A DNA stretch of 64,000 nucleotides from Flavobacteriales bacterium (GCA_021741155.1 JAIOYP010000012.1:27799-91798), one strand, 5' to 3'. Positions 43,415 to 52,652 are shown, counted from the stretch's first letter. Notes: generated by a model from the sequence alone, not told the origin. Translations and numbers: made by a program.

Positions 43415-44551
43415 ATGATGAAGCAAATAGTTTTAATTCCGATGGCGATGCTCGTATTCCTAGTAATTGGATGCGCACAAAAAGGAGCAACCATTAAAGG
43501 AAACCTGTTGAATGCAGAAGGTGAAACGGTTCTATTGGAGCACCTTTCATCCAAGGCAGTCACTCCCATTGATTCTGCAGAAGTTGGTTCTAATGGCGAA
43601 TTCAAACTGAATGCTGGTGAGATTACTGAACCAGGTTTTTATCGCTTGAAAATCAACGAAAACAACTTCGTGATTCTTCTCTTGAGCGAAGGTGAACATG
43701 CAGAAATAAGTGGAAACGCATTGGATTTTTATCAGAGTTATGAGATTGAAGGATCGGAAGGTTCTACTAAACTTCGTTACCTCGATCAGAAATTAAGAGG
43801 CGATTACATTAAGACCGATAGTTTGAGACAAGTGTTTCAGGCGTATCAACAACAAGGACATCCACGATTGGATTCTATCGCGCAAGCAATTGATGTTGTG
43901 TTCCAAGAAATGCAAGAAGAAAAGCGCCAATTTGTGCTTGCTTTCATCAAAGAAAACCCAAATTCTTTGGCTACTCTTTCTGCCGTTCAGTCGCTAAATC
44001 CTGCGCAGGATATGGAAGCGTTTGAAGACGTTGCTGACAAACTTTCTGTGACAATGCCAGAGTCTGATTACGTAAAGCAATTCAAAACGCAATTGGTGGA
44101 TCTCCGTTCGAAGCAACAATCAGCGGGCCGCACAGAAATTGGAGCTGTAGCTCCTGAAATGGTTCTAAAAACACCTGAAGGAGAAACCATCAAACTGTCT
44201 GATTTCAAAGGAAAGGTGACAATGATTGATTTTTGGGCATCGTGGTGTAAACCATGCCGCATGGAAAATCCGAATGTGGTGAAGATTTATGCCAAATACA
44301 AAAGCAAAGGCTTCGAAATATTTGGTGTTTCGTTGGATCAGAGTGGTGACAAATGGGTAGAAGCCATTGCACAAGATGGACTGACTTGGAAGCATGGTTC
44401 TGAACTCAAATTTTGGGAATCGAGCTTTGTGCCTGCTTACAATCTAGACGGCATTCCAATGACTTACTTATTGGACGAAAACGGAGTGATTATCGCCAAA
44501 GGTTTGCGCGGTGAACAACTGGAGCAAAAGCTGAAAGAAATATTTGGGTAA
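43415..44551 (+). CDS. TlpA-like thiol-disulfide oxidoreductase lipoprotein (DUF4369 + thioredoxin fold)
   Basis: The 378-residue lipoprotein (MMKQIVLIPMAMLVFLVIGC) has an N-terminal DUF4369-type domain (residues about 25-130, GATIKGNLLNAEGETVLLEH). A helical linker is followed by a C-terminal thioredoxin/AhpC-TSA domain. The active site is WASWCKPCRMENP. This two-domain form is widespread in Bacteroidota and probably keeps periplasmic or surface thiols reduced, for example during cytochrome maturation. No ccm genes are adjacent. A palindromic repeat region separates it from the M1 peptidase. Confidence 0.92.
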   Translation: MMKQIVLIPMAMLVFLVIGCAQKGATIKGNLLNAEGETVLLEHLSSKAVTPIDSAEVGSNGEFKLNAGEITEPGFYRLKINENNFVILLLSEGEHAEISGNALDFYQSYEIEGSEGSTKLRYLDQKLRGDYIKTDSLRQVFQAYQQQGHPRLDSIAQAIDVVFQEMQEEKRQFVLAFIKENPNSLATLSAVQSLNPAQDMEAFEDVADKLSVTMPESDYVKQFKTQLVDLRSKQQSAGRTEIGAVAPEMVLKTPEGETIKLSDFKGKVTMIDFWASWCKPCRMENPNVVKIYAKYKSKGFEIFGVSLDQSGDKWVEAIAQDGLTWKHGSELKFWESSFVPAYNLDGIPMTYLLDENGVIIAKGLRGEQLEQKLKEIFG

Positions 44552-44619
44552 CAGCCCCTCCAACCTTCCGCCTAAGGCGGAGAGGCTTTGCTGATAAACG
44601 AACCACAATAAAACAGCAC

Positions 44620-44719
44620 GTCATTGCGAGGAACGAAGCAATCTTTCACTAGTCGAGTAAGAGATTGCTTCAGTTCCTTCGATAAACTCAGGACAGGCAG
44701 TTCCTCCTTCGCAATGACG
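44620..44719. repeat. palindromic 'cgtcattgcgagg' repeat carrying the next gene's start codon
   Basis: CGTCATTGCGAGGA opens and TCCTTCGCAATGACG closes a 100-base palindrome with inner arms around AGTTCCTTCGATAAACTCAGG. The right end supplies the ATG of the M1 peptidase (CGCAATGACGG). Related fragments occur near 18665. Confidence 0.85.
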
Positions 44720-47698
44720 GTGGTCCTTTTCCTCCTTTTCCCCTTTTCTCTTTATTCCCAAGAGTATTTCCAGCAAGAAGTTAACTACGAAATTCATGTT
44801 TCGTTGGATGATGAGAACCATGTGTTGCATGCTTCCGAAAGCATTGAATACGTAAACAACTCTACCTCCACCCTCACCTTCATCTGGTTTCATATTTGGC
44901 CCAATGCATACAAGGATGGAAAATCGGCCTTGGCCAAACAAATGCGAGAAGATGATGACCTCACCCTTTTCTTCTCTCAGTATCGGGATAGAGGTTGGAT
45001 TGACAGCCTCGATTTTCAAGTGAACGGTCAGAAGGCACGGATGGAAATTGATTCCAAGAACAAAGACATCTGTCGTGTTTTCCTGAACGAACCATTGGAG
45101 CCAGGCCAACGAATCACCATCACCACGCCATTCAGGGTTCAAATTCCAAAAGGGATTTTCTCACGATTGGGACATTTGGATCAAGCGTATCAAATCACGC
45201 AGTGGTATCCGAAACCAGCAGTTTTTGATAAGAATGGTTGGCATCAGATGCCATACCTCGGACAAGGGGAGTTCTATTCTGAGTTTGGAACATTTGATGT
45301 GCACATCACCCTTCCAGAAAACTACGTGGTTGGTGCTACGGGCGACCTCATCAATGGAGAAAAGGAACTCGCTTGGTTGGATGCTAAGGTGAAAGAAACC
45401 GAAGCCATCACCGAATTCAATTACCGCGATTTATCCTTCCCTCCATCATCATCCATCAGAAAAACGCTGCACTATCATCAAGAAAACGTGCACGATTTCG
45501 GGTGGTTTGCGGATAAGCGATACCATGTGCTGAAAGGAGAAGTGGCATTGCCACACTCTGGAAGAAAGGTGACCACTTGGGCTATGTTCACGAACAACGA
45601 AGCCGACCTGTGGAAGAATTCCATCGAATACCTGAATGATGCCACCTACTACTATTCGCTTTGGGTGGGCGATTATGCTTACAACCATGTAACAGCTGTG
45701 GATGGTGTGCTTAGTGAAGGTGGCGGCATGGAATATCCGAACGTAACGCTGATTGGCGAAAGTGGCAGTGCGGTTTCGCTAGAAGAGGTGATTATGCACG
45801 AAGTAGGGCACAATTGGTTTTATGGCATGCTGGCAAGTAACGAGCGCGACCACCCGTGGATGGATGAAGGTTTGAACTCCTTTATCGAAGCGCGCTACAT
45901 GAAGCGGAAGTTCCCCAACCTTATGCTGCGCGATGTATATGGCGGTAGCAAGTTGATGAATCTGGGAATGAAATTGGCGGGTGTGTACAACATGAAACAC
46001 AGTAGCTTGGGGCAGCAGATCTACAACGTAGCGGCACGGGCAAATACCGACCAACCCATCGAATTGCCTTCAAACGAATACACGAGCACCAATTATGGGA
46101 GCATTGTCTATATAAAAACTGCCTATGCCTTCAACTACTTAATGGCGTATTTGGGAGAAGATAAAATGGACGAAATCATGTCCGCGTATTTCCAGAAGTG
46201 GAAGTTCAAGCATCCGCAGCCCGAAGATTTTGAAGCCGTTGCCATTGAAGTGACAGGAGATTCGTTGAAATGGTTTTTTGATGGCGTTATCCGAAGTGCG
46301 GATAAAATGGACTACTCCGTAGCTCGGTTGGAACGCGAAACCGATAAAGTGAGGGTTAAAATTCATAACCACGGCAAGGTGGATGGCCCCTTCCCTATTA
46401 GCGCCATTCGTGGTAACGACACCATTTCTACCCAATGGTTTGACGGAACACGCACATCAGAATGGATTGAAATTGACTGTACCGATTGCGACCGTATTGT
46501 AGTGGATGCCCACGAAGTGATTCCAGACATCAACCGAAAAAACAATACGATGCGTGTGAGAGGCGCCTTCAGAAAAGTGGAACCGCTACAACCTCGGTTT
46601 GCATTTTATTTTGAAGACCCGTACCGTTCGCAATTTGCAATGGCACCCACCATTGGATGGAATACTTACGATGGTTTTATGCTTGGAGGCGCCATTTACA
46701 ACGACATCCTTCCTCAGAATAAGTTCTCGTACATGATTATGCCCATGTACGCCTTCAAATCGAAGACGGTCACCGGCTCGGGGCGGATTGCCTACACCTT
46801 TCATCAAGACCAGAAATTTCCGAACGTAACGGTTGGTTTTGAAGGGCAACGATTTAACGTGGGGCGTGTGTGGCCATACTACAATCCTTCCGACAAATTC
46901 AGTCCGCAGGTTCCGCGCAACCTCTTGCGGGAGTTTGTACGGTTCGATTTTCATCCGCGCAAGCGCAGAAACCAAACGGAGCATAGTTTCCGCTTGCGAA
47001 ACACCACCTATTTTACCGAACAGGGAGAAATGGTGCGTAATATTCCGCAAATGACCTATCACTGGAAATCTCATTTCTCGCCCCATATTGGAGAGTTGAA
47101 CACCGATTTGCATTGGCTAAACAACGAAGCAAAACTCAGTTTAGAAGCCATTTACCGTTTCAAATTCAAGAAGGGATACGGATTTAGAGCCCGCCTTTTT
47201 GCTGGCAAATTCTTCATGCGTTCTTCCAGTCGCGGGTTTAATTTTAGGATGAATTCGTTCTTAGAATATCAAGACTACCTCTACGATGGAACGTTTATTG
47301 GCAGAAATCCAGGCAATGGTTTTCTGGAACAACAGATTATGGAAGCCGATGGTGGATTTAAGAGTCGGATGATTATTGGAAGTTCCAATGATTGGATTGT
47401 GGCGCTCAACCTCTCTTCTACCCTTTACCGTTGGTTGCCGCTTGAGTTTTTTGCCAGCATAGGAACGTACGCAGGTGCTAAAACTGCTTTCCCGGGGTCG
47501 CAGTTGTTTTTGGCGGAGTTTGGCGTAAGTGTGATTGTGGTACGAGACGTATTGGAAGTACATTTCCCTTTCCTTTATTCGAAAGATGTGCGGGAAGACG
47601 TGAAATTGAACACGTACAATTATGGCCAGCAAATTCGTTTTACCTTCAACCTCAACGAACTGAAACCGCAGCAACGCTTGAAACAATTATTGGATTGA
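44714..47698 (+). CDS. large exported M1-family zinc metallopeptidase
   Basis: The track starts at 44624, but those 30 codons are translated palindromic repeat (including SFDKLRTGSSS). The ATG at 44714 gives a short signal MTVVLFLLFPFSLYSQ and a 994-residue protein. The peptidase domain has the substrate motif GGGMEYPN near 340 and the zinc site HEVGHNW near 361-365 with the distal Glu in WMDEGLNSFIEAR. After the catalytic and helical domains, about 350 residues rich in aromatic beta strands (ending IRFTFNLNELKP) suggest an outer-membrane beta-barrel. It may therefore be a surface-anchored aminopeptidase. Confidence 0.9.
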   Translation: MTVVLFLLFPFSLYSQEYFQQEVNYEIHVSLDDENHVLHASESIEYVNNSTSTLTFIWFHIWPNAYKDGKSALAKQMREDDDLTLFFSQYRDRGWIDSLDFQVNGQKARMEIDSKNKDICRVFLNEPLEPGQRITITTPFRVQIPKGIFSRLGHLDQAYQITQWYPKPAVFDKNGWHQMPYLGQGEFYSEFGTFDVHITLPENYVVGATGDLINGEKELAWLDAKVKETEAITEFNYRDLSFPPSSSIRKTLHYHQENVHDFGWFADKRYHVLKGEVALPHSGRKVTTWAMFTNNEADLWKNSIEYLNDATYYYSLWVGDYAYNHVTAVDGVLSEGGGMEYPNVTLIGESGSAVSLEEVIMHEVGHNWFYGMLASNERDHPWMDEGLNSFIEARYMKRKFPNLMLRDVYGGSKLMNLGMKLAGVYNMKHSSLGQQIYNVAARANTDQPIELPSNEYTSTNYGSIVYIKTAYAFNYLMAYLGEDKMDEIMSAYFQKWKFKHPQPEDFEAVAIEVTGDSLKWFFDGVIRSADKMDYSVARLERETDKVRVKIHNHGKVDGPFPISAIRGNDTISTQWFDGTRTSEWIEIDCTDCDRIVVDAHEVIPDINRKNNTMRVRGAFRKVEPLQPRFAFYFEDPYRSQFAMAPTIGWNTYDGFMLGGAIYNDILPQNKFSYMIMPMYAFKSKTVTGSGRIAYTFHQDQKFPNVTVGFEGQRFNVGRVWPYYNPSDKFSPQVPRNLLREFVRFDFHPRKRRNQTEHSFRLRNTTYFTEQGEMVRNIPQMTYHWKSHFSPHIGELNTDLHWLNNEAKLSLEAIYRFKFKKGYGFRARLFAGKFFMRSSSRGFNFRMNSFLEYQDYLYDGTFIGRNPGNGFLEQQIMEADGGFKSRMIIGSSNDWIVALNLSSTLYRWLPLEFFASIGTYAGAKTAFPGSQLFLAEFGVSVIVVRDVLEVHFPFLYSKDVREDVKLNTYNYGQQIRFTFNLNELKPQQRLKQLLD

Positions 47699-47731
47699 AA
47701 TCTTTACCTTAACTCTTGCAATTCAAACCAC

Positions 47732-47959
47732 ATGGCTTCTATAAAACAAAAAGTACTGGACAGGATCAATCAGATTGAGGATGAAGAATTATTGAATCAC
47801 GTCTACAAACTGATATATGACATGCAGGAAACCAAAAAAATCCTGCACCTGAATGAGGAGCAATTGAACATGGTTCAAGAAGGAATTGCTGACTACAAGC
47901 GAGGAGCCTACTATTCCACCGAAGAACTGTTCAGCGAGCTTTTGGATGACGAGGACTAG
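47732..47959 (+). CDS. type II antitoxin (pair 3)
   Basis: The 75-residue helical, acidic protein (MASIKQKVLDRINQIEDEEL ... YYSTEELFSELLDDED) ends 14 bases inside a RelE/ParE-like toxin gene. Similar small acidic proteins are antitoxins for RelE/ParE toxins in Bacteroidota; the EEQLNMVQEGIADYKRGAYY stretch is typical. The DNA-binding part is not obvious. The role is supported by order, overlap and size. Confidence 0.78.
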   Translation: MASIKQKVLDRINQIEDEELLNHVYKLIYDMQETKKILHLNEEQLNMVQEGIADYKRGAYYSTEELFSELLDDED

Positions 47960-48263
47960 CTCCATAATCTGGTCTGAAAGGGCCAGAAAAGACCTACTGT
48001 CAATCAAGAAATTCTTTGATGAACGGAACGGAAATTCATCATATAGCAATAAACTGTTACGAGTATTAAGAGATCGGACTCTCATTCTGTCAGATTATCC
48101 ATTTGCATCAATTAAAACGCACGCTGAGGGCATCCGAGGATTAATTGTATTCGACTACATCATTTTTTTCATCCAAGAGTCTAATAACATCATTGTGGTT
48201 GGAGTTTGGGACACGAGAAGAAACCCCAAGCATTTGTCAAAATTTCTTAAACGTAAATCCTGA
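47946..48263 (+). CDS. RelE/ParE-family toxin (pair 3)
   Basis: The ATG at 47946 (MTRTSSIIWSERARKDLLSIKKF), not the track's TTG at 47886, gives a normal 105-residue toxin. The family layout is clear: WSERARKDLLSIKKFFDER, RDRTLILSDYPFASIKTHAE, RGLIVFDYIIFFIQES and the final VVGVWDTRRNPKHL, as in ParE/RelE proteins. ParE members poison gyrase and RelE members cut mRNA, which I cannot separate here. It overlaps its antitoxin by 14 bases. Confidence 0.85.
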   Translation: MTRTSSIIWSERARKDLLSIKKFFDERNGNSSYSNKLLRVLRDRTLILSDYPFASIKTHAEGIRGLIVFDYIIFFIQESNNIIVVGVWDTRRNPKHLSKFLKRKS

Positions 48264-48277
48264 CCTTCGCCCAACGT

Positions 48278-49021
48278 ATGAAAGGAAAAATCTACTTCGC
48301 ATCCGATTTTCATTTGGGCGTTCCGAATAAGGAAACCAGCCGTGAGCGCGAACGGTTACTGGTTAAATGGTTGGATGATATTTCTAAAGATGCAGCCGAA
48401 GTCTATCTCGTGGGCGACCTCTTCGATTTTTGGTACGAATACAAAACCGTTGTTCCCAAAGGGTTTGTGCGGTTTCAGGCCAAGATAGCCGAGTTGTGCG
48501 ACAAGGGCATTCAAGTACACGTATTTACAGGCAACCACGACATGTGGATGTTCAACTACTTTGAGGAAGAACTGGGCGTGAAAATGCACCGCGAACCAAT
48601 TACCAACCAATGGAACGGCAAGAAGTTCTTTATTGGCCATGGCGATGGTTTGGGCCCTGGCGACCACAGCTACAAGTTTATTAAGAAGGTGTTCTCTAAC
48701 CCCGTTTGTATTTGGCTATTTAAATGGTTGCACCCCGATATTGGCGTAGGACTTGCCAATTTTTGGAGTGGCCGCAGCCGCCATGCCAACCTTGCAGCAG
48801 ACGAAATTTACAATGGAGACGACAAGGAGTGGCTCTTACAGTTCTGCAAAACCACCCTCCAAACCGAACACTTCGACTACTTCATTTTTGGCCACCGACA
48901 TTTGGTGCTAGACAGGGTTGTGGGCAACAACTCCCGCTACATTAACCTCGGGCATTGGTTTAAAGAACCGCACTTTGCCGTTTGGGATGGGGAAGTGTTG
49001 AAGGTGGAGATGGTGGGGTAA
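48278..49021 (+). CDS. lpxH: UDP-2,3-diacylglucosamine diphosphatase (LpxH-like)
   Basis: LpxH cleaves UDP-2,3-diacylglucosamine to lipid X in lipid A synthesis, at the cytoplasmic face of the inner membrane. The 247-residue metallophosphoesterase has all metal motifs: ASDFHLG at 8-14, LVGDLFDFWYEY, FTGNHDMWM, FIGHGDGLG and IFGHRHLV. The hydrophobic helix FSNPVCIWLFKWLHPDIGVG fits the lipid-binding cap. In Bacteroidota this family is the usual lipid A pyrophosphatase. It starts 14 bases after the toxin gene by chance or read-through. Confidence 0.9.
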   Translation: MKGKIYFASDFHLGVPNKETSRERERLLVKWLDDISKDAAEVYLVGDLFDFWYEYKTVVPKGFVRFQAKIAELCDKGIQVHVFTGNHDMWMFNYFEEELGVKMHREPITNQWNGKKFFIGHGDGLGPGDHSYKFIKKVFSNPVCIWLFKWLHPDIGVGLANFWSGRSRHANLAADEIYNGDDKEWLLQFCKTTLQTEHFDYFIFGHRHLVLDRVVGNNSRYINLGHWFKEPHFAVWDGEVLKVEMVG

Positions 49022-49101
49022 AAAAGAAAAACGGGAAAAGGAAAAAAGGTATTGCTCAATTAAGTTGGTGCTGAGAAAATTGCACGCAAATCGAAAAGGA
49101 A

Positions 49102-49521
49102 TCAATTTAGCCCCAGCGGGCCATCGATGCTCGGCCCCATGGCCTTTTTGAAACCAGGCAACAGTCTTTCGTAGGCTTTGCGGGCATCTTCATTTCCTTC
49201 TTCGGCCAGTTTCTTATAGTGGAAGAACTGGGCGTTAGCCGCCACAAGCAGACTATTACCAAGTAGCAGTTGCGCATCGTCCATGGTTTGCTTCAGAAGT
49301 TCTAATGCGGGCTGAATGCTATTGAGCAACTCCAACTCTTCGGCAGTAAGAGGTTCATACTTCGACTTTTCGTGCAATTGGTTTACCGCAGGAAGTATCT
49401 TCTCTAAAGACTCCATTAAGGTCTTCTGCACTTTTTTATCTCCAAACAGTTCGCGTGCGGCTTCTGTCTTTTGGGCTATGCTCTCGGCCAATTTCTTTTC
49501 TTCTTCGCTATTATATCCCAT
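49102..49521 (-). CDS. small helical protein of unknown function
   Basis: The function is not recognised. The 139-residue protein is cytoplasmic (no signal) and almost entirely helical with high Glu/Leu/Lys content (EEKKLAESIAQKTEAARELF, LMESLEKILPAVNQLHEKSK, EEGNEDARKAYERLLPGFKK). It ends in a glycine/proline tail SIDGPLGLN. ATG start, clean frame. It lies between LpxH-like and the restriction-modification pair without co-transcribed partners. A structural or chaperone-like role is possible but unsupported. Confidence 0.7.
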   Translation of the reverse strand: MGYNSEEEKKLAESIAQKTEAARELFGDKKVQKTLMESLEKILPAVNQLHEKSKYEPLTAEELELLNSIQPALELLKQTMDDAQLLLGNSLLVAANAQFFHYKKLAEEGNEDARKAYERLLPGFKKAMGPSIDGPLGLN

Positions 49522-49640
49522 AATTTGTGGTGCTAATGGTTTACATAAAATTCAGAAAAATTCTTTTTCGAAACTACAGGTTCTGAAAAAATACGGGAAA
49601 ATCCGCTTGTCTCTAGCTGATGGAGTTTGGCTAATGGCCA

Positions 49641-49672
49641 AGACCTTCAAGGTTTTAAAAACCTTTAGGTCT
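49641..49672. repeat. palindromic 'agacct...aggtct' repeat
   Basis: AGACCTTCAAGGTTTT faces AAAACCTTTAGGTCT, an imperfect 15-16-bp hairpin of a kind common between Bacteroidota genes. It lies in the gap between the unknown helical protein and the restriction enzyme. The rest of this 263-base gap shows nothing I recognise. Confidence 0.65.
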
Positions 49673-49784
49673 GACGGGGTACGGATAGATAAGTGCCGTA
49701 AATATTTGCCCAATGCCTCCGAGTATGATGATTGAGTTGGGGATGGGGAGGGGCATGGGGTTGCAAAAATTCGCAATTGGGCGA

Positions 49785-50873
49785 CTACGATTTCACTTGA
49801 AAATTTAGCTTAATGAATGACTGCCCGTCTTGCCTGTAAACATGGCCATAACCCATTTTTGAGCCAGAAGGATTGTCGAGGCGTGCAGAACGCATGAGAT
49901 AAGATTTAAACTTATTGAAGTCAATTACATGATAGCACAATATTTCAGAATCCTGTTTAACCACAATCAGACCGCCCACCACTTGATGTATTCCAGACCA
50001 AGGAAAGGCTGATGTCATACCGAGAGCAGACTCTATTAAAAAGTTAATTATTCGGTATTCATAGAAATCATGACTTTTCAAATTATAACCCATAGGATTC
50101 TCCGCATTTAAGCACTCAATAACCTCAGTAATCCAGGTTATTCTAGCTGTATATTTCTTCTTCACGATGAAGGCCATTATTTCTGGTAAATCGCTATCAA
50201 TCATTTGCAGATTGAGCTTGAACGTTTCACCTTGATACCCATGATATTTAACGGTATATCCAAGTTCTTCCAACATACAAACGCGCCTAATGTATTTATG
50301 TCCTGTCGTTATATCATTTACCATATTCAAATGCTCCTCAGAAATTGGATGCCCATTGGAGTCGGTAATTGAATAAATAATATTAGTGGTTGGATTTGCA
50401 TTAAATAAAGTAGGGTCACTACCTAAGAAAGATTTGATACTATACTCTTGTCTGGATTGAACTCCATGGGTTGGGTCATAAACAAGTAGATTAATATCTC
50501 CTTTGTTAGCTGCGTCTTGACTTACCTTATGGACTTTCCATTGGGAAAGTTCATTTTCCAACTCAACTTCGCCCGAGCTAGTTCCTTTTCCGTCTTGAAT
50601 CCTAACAAGAAGTTTAGATGCAATTCGAGTAGCCTCAGATATGGGAATGGAGTAATCAGCGTTTTCTCCACTAACATCAATAATGTTGATATTTCCCTCT
50701 GACCGTACATCATAACGGTACGTTCCAATATTTTCTTTTCTGAAGGCAGAACGTATCTCCACAAACTCTTCAGTGCGAGCTAAATTTTGATCTGCAGAGA
50801 ATAACTTGCCATCGGCAAGGAGCTTAAAGAATACGTAGAGTTCGCTCCATTCTCCTTTGTTGCCTTTCAACAT
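49785..50873 (-). CDS. HpaII-family type II restriction endonuclease
   Basis: The 362-residue protein opens MLKGNKGEWSELYVFFKLLADGKLF, the N-terminus I associate with HpaII-family restriction enzymes. A central NKGDINLLVYDPTHGVQSRQEYSIKSF segment carries acidic and lysine residues plausible for a PD-(D/E)XK-type site. It overlaps the cytosine methyltransferase gene by 7 bases. If HpaII-like, the target would be CCGG; that is inference. Base usage looks more A+T-rich than the flanking housekeeping genes, which would fit acquisition. Confidence 0.8.
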   Translation of the reverse strand: MLKGNKGEWSELYVFFKLLADGKLFSADQNLARTEEFVEIRSAFRKENIGTYRYDVRSEGNINIIDVSGENADYSIPISEATRIASKLLVRIQDGKGTSSGEVELENELSQWKVHKVSQDAANKGDINLLVYDPTHGVQSRQEYSIKSFLGSDPTLFNANPTTNIIYSITDSNGHPISEEHLNMVNDITTGHKYIRRVCMLEELGYTVKYHGYQGETFKLNLQMIDSDLPEIMAFIVKKKYTARITWITEVIECLNAENPMGYNLKSHDFYEYRIINFLIESALGMTSAFPWSGIHQVVGGLIVVKQDSEILCYHVIDFNKFKSYLMRSARLDNPSGSKMGYGHVYRQDGQSFIKLNFQVKS

Positions 50874-52084
50874 ATCTTATTAATTATCTCTTTAGCCGTT
50901 GCCCTAATCGCAGGCACCGCCACCGAATTTCCAAACTGTTTGTAAGCCGAAGCATCGGCAACAGGGATTACATACTTATCAGGATACCCCTGTAAACGCG
51001 CCCATTCTCTAGGTGTCATTTTCCGAATACCCTCACGATTGACAGTTCCTTTAATATGTGTGATTGGCTCAAAAGTGGTTAGTCTGTCATCAACAACCAG
51101 ATTTCTTTCTCTTCCCATACCTCCAACAACAATTGCACTCGCAATGCCGTCATCTGGAATTATGGCATAACCAAAACCATTTCCCTTACTCTCGTGCCGC
51201 GCCTTGTGATTACGTAGCGTTTTCAAGTATTGGGTAGATAGATAGTACTTGACCGAAACCTCTTTCTCTTCCTTCACATATTCAAAAGCAACTGACTTGT
51301 CTATCGGCTCTGGATATCCAAACGTTTCAGCTGATTTCTTGTCCAAGAAACCTACAATAAAGATGCGCTCTCTGTTTTGAGGTACGCCAAAGTCCTTTGC
51401 ATTCAGAACCCTTGGCTCTGGCACAAAATAACCGAGGTCTTCCCGTAATGTGTGAAGAATTGTTGCTAAGGTTTTACCCTTGTCATGGTTGGTCAATCCT
51501 TTCACATTCTCCAAGAAGAACGCCTGAGGTCGATGTTTCTTTAGAATCTGAGCCACATCGAAGAAAAGCGTTCCTCTTGTGTCTTCAAACCCTCCACGCT
51601 TACCAGCAATCGAAAACGCTTGACATGGAAATCCAGCGCACAACACATCGAACGATTCGGGAATGAAATCCTTGTTGCTTTGCTTCGTTATATCTCCAAA
51701 CGGCACTTCACCGAAATTGGCCTCATACGTCTTCTTCGCTTGATGGTCCCATTCGCTCGAATACATACACTTGCCTCCTAGGCTTTGCATAGCCAAGCGA
51801 AACCCTCCAATTCCAGCGAATAAATCAATAAATGTAAACTTCGGATTAGCAGGCGGAGGAAAAGGAATATCCCATTCAATTGGCATTTTCAATTGAAAAG
51901 CATCGGACGCTAGTTTGCTGACGTGCCCATTCATTGAATGAACATAAATAGCAGCATCTTCAGCAAATACATTAACCTTTTCCTCTCGGCTAGATTGTAA
52001 ATGATGTGTAAGAATCGCCAACTCCTCCGACTCCGTCTTCACGACATTGATACCGAGTTCTTCACGAATCTTTGAATACTTCAT
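50867..52084 (-). CDS. DNA (cytosine-5) methyltransferase of the type II system
   Basis: The enzyme methylates cytosine at C5 to protect the host from the adjacent endonuclease. From the ATG at 52084 (track start is a TTG 4 codons earlier) it has 405 residues. The motifs in order are I FIDLFAGIGGFRLAMQSLGG, IV catalytic Cys in CAGFPCQAFSIAGKRGGF, VI ENVKGLTNHD, VIII QNRERIFIVGF and X KQFGNSVAVPAIRATA. The N-terminal 85 residues before motif I are longer than in many relatives. Its 3' end overlaps the endonuclease gene, ensuring methyltransferase is made first. Confidence 0.95.
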   Translation of the reverse strand: MKYSKIREELGINVVKTESEELAILTHHLQSSREEKVNVFAEDAAIYVHSMNGHVSKLASDAFQLKMPIEWDIPFPPPANPKFTFIDLFAGIGGFRLAMQSLGGKCMYSSEWDHQAKKTYEANFGEVPFGDITKQSNKDFIPESFDVLCAGFPCQAFSIAGKRGGFEDTRGTLFFDVAQILKKHRPQAFFLENVKGLTNHDKGKTLATILHTLREDLGYFVPEPRVLNAKDFGVPQNRERIFIVGFLDKKSAETFGYPEPIDKSVAFEYVKEEKEVSVKYYLSTQYLKTLRNHKARHESKGNGFGYAIIPDDGIASAIVVGGMGRERNLVVDDRLTTFEPITHIKGTVNREGIRKMTPREWARLQGYPDKYVIPVADASAYKQFGNSVAVPAIRATAKEIINKIC

Positions 52085-52395
52085 CTTGTCTTTCAATTGT
52101 ACACAAAGAAAAAGATTGAAACCGTAATCTATCTACGCCAGAAAAAACTTATCCCAATATATTTCCCCTACCTCCTCAAAATGACTATAAACAGCTATTG
52201 CAGCTTGTGAAAAGACTCAATAAATTCGTGTTAATGTCCAACCCGACCCCGTGCGAAAGCAACCGCCACCGAATGAGCAGGGTAAACCTGTGGCTTCGCA
52301 AGAGGGTGCGCGAACTATTGACCCCAAGCTTCATAAAAAACTTTCCCCAAACGTCCAGACTAATACCAGAACGGACATAAAAAGGCCACAGAAAA

Positions 52396-52539
52396 CACAG
52401 AATTCACAGAGGTTTTCACAGAGGAGAAACAAAATTTTCTGTGTCGTTTCTGTGAATTCTGTGGCTAAAAATATGTTCTTACCCATTTTTTAAACCCTAG
52501 CTTTCTGTCAAAACTGACCATTTTGGGAAAGTTGCGAAC
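52396..52539. repeat. dispersed repeat, copy B (pair with 18741-18908)
   Basis: CACAGAATTCACAG ... CTGTGAATTCTGTG and the following tail CTAAAAATATGTTCTT...GTTGCGAAC match copy A in order and sequence, lacking only its extra inner palindrome. It occupies the 568-base gap upstream of the methyltransferase. The other part (52085-52395) shows no gene I can support. Confidence 0.85.
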
Positions 52540-52652
52540 ATGCATTAAAGGGAAAATAGAAAAAGGAGAAATGATAGTCGATTGTCCGTTTGTTTTCCCA
52601 AAAGGTCAATAATGGAAACAAATAGGTTTAGAATACTCCGCTAATCAACTAA

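Noticed and set aside
44621-45142. 173-aa minus-strand ORF with CPEFIEG-type ending
   Set aside because: It reads the palindromic repeat and the antisense of the M1 peptidase; such peptides are common repeat artefacts.
52198-52493. Short ORFs between the methyltransferase and the dispersed repeat as a decayed gene
   Set aside because: Two overlapping frames look vaguely protein-like but no family or consistent frame can be supported; part is translated repeat.
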